From: Novosphingobium sp. SG751A
Lineage (GTDB): Bacteria > Pseudomonadota > Alphaproteobacteria > Sphingomonadales > Sphingomonadaceae
DNA length: 64,000 nucleotides
Direction: 5' to 3'
NCBI RefSeq assembly: GCF_013149295.1
Contig: NZ_JABGCB010000007.1
Location: 62,001 to 126,000, forward strand
This document shows positions 63,183 through 64,000 of the stretch, one piece after another (positions within the stretch are counted from its first letter, which is position 1; each line of letters opens with the position of its first letter). Under the pieces are notes generated by a model that searched no databases, was not told the origin of the DNA, and saw only the letters and a program-made list of their open reading frames with translations. The position numbers and the translations under genes were made by a program.

Positions 63183-64000
63183 GCCTCACGTCCACGCTCG
63201 ACCGCCATTTCGCGCTTTCCGAAAGGGGCACCTCGATCCGCACCGAGGTGCTGGCGGGGGCAACGACTTTCCTGACCATGGCCTATATCATTCTGGTCAA
63301 TCCTTCGATTTTGGGGCTGGCCGGAATGCCGGTGGCGGGCGTTGCGGCGGCAACGTGTTTTGCCGCCGGTTTTGCCAGCATCCTGATGGGCACCATCGCC
63401 AACACGCCGCTGGCCCTCGCGCCGGGCATGGGGCTCAACGCCTATTTCAGCTTTACCGTGGTCCAGTCGATGCATGTGCCATGGCCCGTTGCGCTGGGCT
63501 GCGTGTTTGTTTCAGGGGCAATTTTCCTGATCCTGACGCTGGCGGGGATACGCCAGATGATCGTGGCGGCGATTCCGGCCCATCTGTTCGCGGCGGTGGC
63601 GGCGGGCATCGGCCTGTTCATCGGGCTGATTGGCCTCAAAAACGGCGGCCTTGTGGTCAACAGCCCGGCCACAGGTCTGGCGCTGGGCAATCTGCATGAG
63701 AGCGGGCCGATCCTTGCGATTATCGGCCTTGTGCTGGTGGTGGCGCTGCATGTGTGGCGGGTGAATGCGGCGATCCTGATCGCGATTGCGGCCACGACGG
63801 TTCTGGCATGGATCGTGGGCGCGGTCAGTTTCGATGTGAAACCCTATTCCATCGCCGCCATGACCGAGACGGTGGGCAAGCTCGACCTTGGCGGCGTGTT
63901 CGGCTTTGGCGGCAAGGCGGGGTTGGGGATTTTCGAGATCCTGTTCGTGTTCCTGTTCGTCGATCTGTTTGACAATCTGGGCACGCTGATGGCGGTCACG
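63179..64000 (+). CDS. NCS2-family nucleobase permease (3' end beyond window)
   Basis: Inner-membrane permease for adenine, guanine, hypoxanthine or xanthine, AzgA-like. The start ATGA overlaps the amidase stop. The first 274 residues are present: RTEVLAGATTFLTMAYIILVNPSI, then ALAPGMGLNAYFSFTVV, NGGLVVNSPATG and, at the edge, VDLFDNLGTLMAV, which are signature segments of the AzgA group. It is cut by the window end. Imports the base used by the operon (inference). Confidence 0.9.
   Translation, partial: MSLTSTLDRHFALSERGTSIRTEVLAGATTFLTMAYIILVNPSILGLAGMPVAGVAAATCFAAGFASILMGTIANTPLALAPGMGLNAYFSFTVVQSMHVPWPVALGCVFVSGAIFLILTLAGIRQMIVAAIPAHLFAAVAAGIGLFIGLIGLKNGGLVVNSPATGLALGNLHESGPILAIIGLVLVVALHVWRVNAAILIAIAATTVLAWIVGAVSFDVKPYSIAAMTETVGKLDLGGVFGFGGKAGLGIFEILFVFLFVDLFDNLGTLMAVT

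Overview
The window looks like chromosomal DNA of a Sphingomonadales alphaproteobacterium, most likely Novosphingobium or Sphingobium. The support is high GC, fadN-type beta-oxidation genes, LigE/LigG-type beta-etherase genes, DUF885 and tannase-family hydrolases, and short intergenic repeats. Genus is inference. No rRNA, tRNA, CRISPR array, prophage or insertion sequence was seen. Coding density is high and no gene-free gap exceeds 300 bases. The largest gaps, 44098-44385 and 51315-51542, each hold a copy of the same dispersed repeat.

Layout. 1-4140: end of an RND efflux pump gene and its outer-membrane lipoprotein. 4162-5142: polysaccharide deacetylase-like protein. 5182-14910: fatty-acid block, with thiolase, FadN-type hydratase/dehydrogenase, acyl-CoA dehydrogenase and a PHA-system protein on the minus strand, and a DUF2147 protein, FadL, acyl-CoA ligase and MerR regulator on the plus strand. 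14983-16621: ydfG-like SDR, a small coupled ORF and a Nu-class (YfcG-like) GST. 16847-26561: the most distinctive block, with LigE-like beta-etherase, LigG-like glutathione lyase, aldehyde dehydrogenase, an XRE/MmyB-type regulator, a beta-keto acid cleavage enzyme (BKACE), a LigD-like SDR, a BASS-family transporter, an aromatic-acid MFS transporter and an aminotransferase. 26655-37442: cytochrome c, porin, and a PQQ alcohol oxidation locus (beta-propeller protein, PedF cytochrome, binding protein, lanthanide-type PQQ dehydrogenase) followed by a LuxR-type response regulator, hybrid histidine kinase and FIST sensor. 37668-42918: DevBCA/MacAB-like exporter, GT87-like membrane protein and a cupin-like dioxygenase. 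42982-50288: alanine dehydrogenase, GATase, CysK, aldo/keto reductase, cytochrome b and c-prime, and two pirins; 50403-51314 is the LysR regulator. 51543-54970: RamB/ScfR-like regulator divergent from isocitrate lyase. 55138-60903: DUF885 protein, tannase/feruloyl esterase family hydrolase, secreted nucleoside-phosphorylase-like protein and small proteins. 61084-64000: phosphoribosyltransferase, AtzG-like and AtzE-like proteins and the start of an NCS2 nucleobase permease.

How the parts may work together (inference). The LigD-like SDR, LigE, LigG and perhaps the Nu-class GST would oxidise and reductively cleave a lignin beta-aryl ether dimer to a hydroxypropiophenone. The aldehyde dehydrogenase would yield an aroyl acetate, which is a beta-keto acid that the BKACE could split with acetyl-CoA. 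The MFS protein could import the substrate. An identical 11-base motif lies in front of ligE and in the regulator/BKACE intergenic region, which points to one regulon. Separately, AAGGTCCAAT-like boxes lie in front of the porin, pedF and the PQQ dehydrogenase, next to a NosP/NahK-like sensory module.
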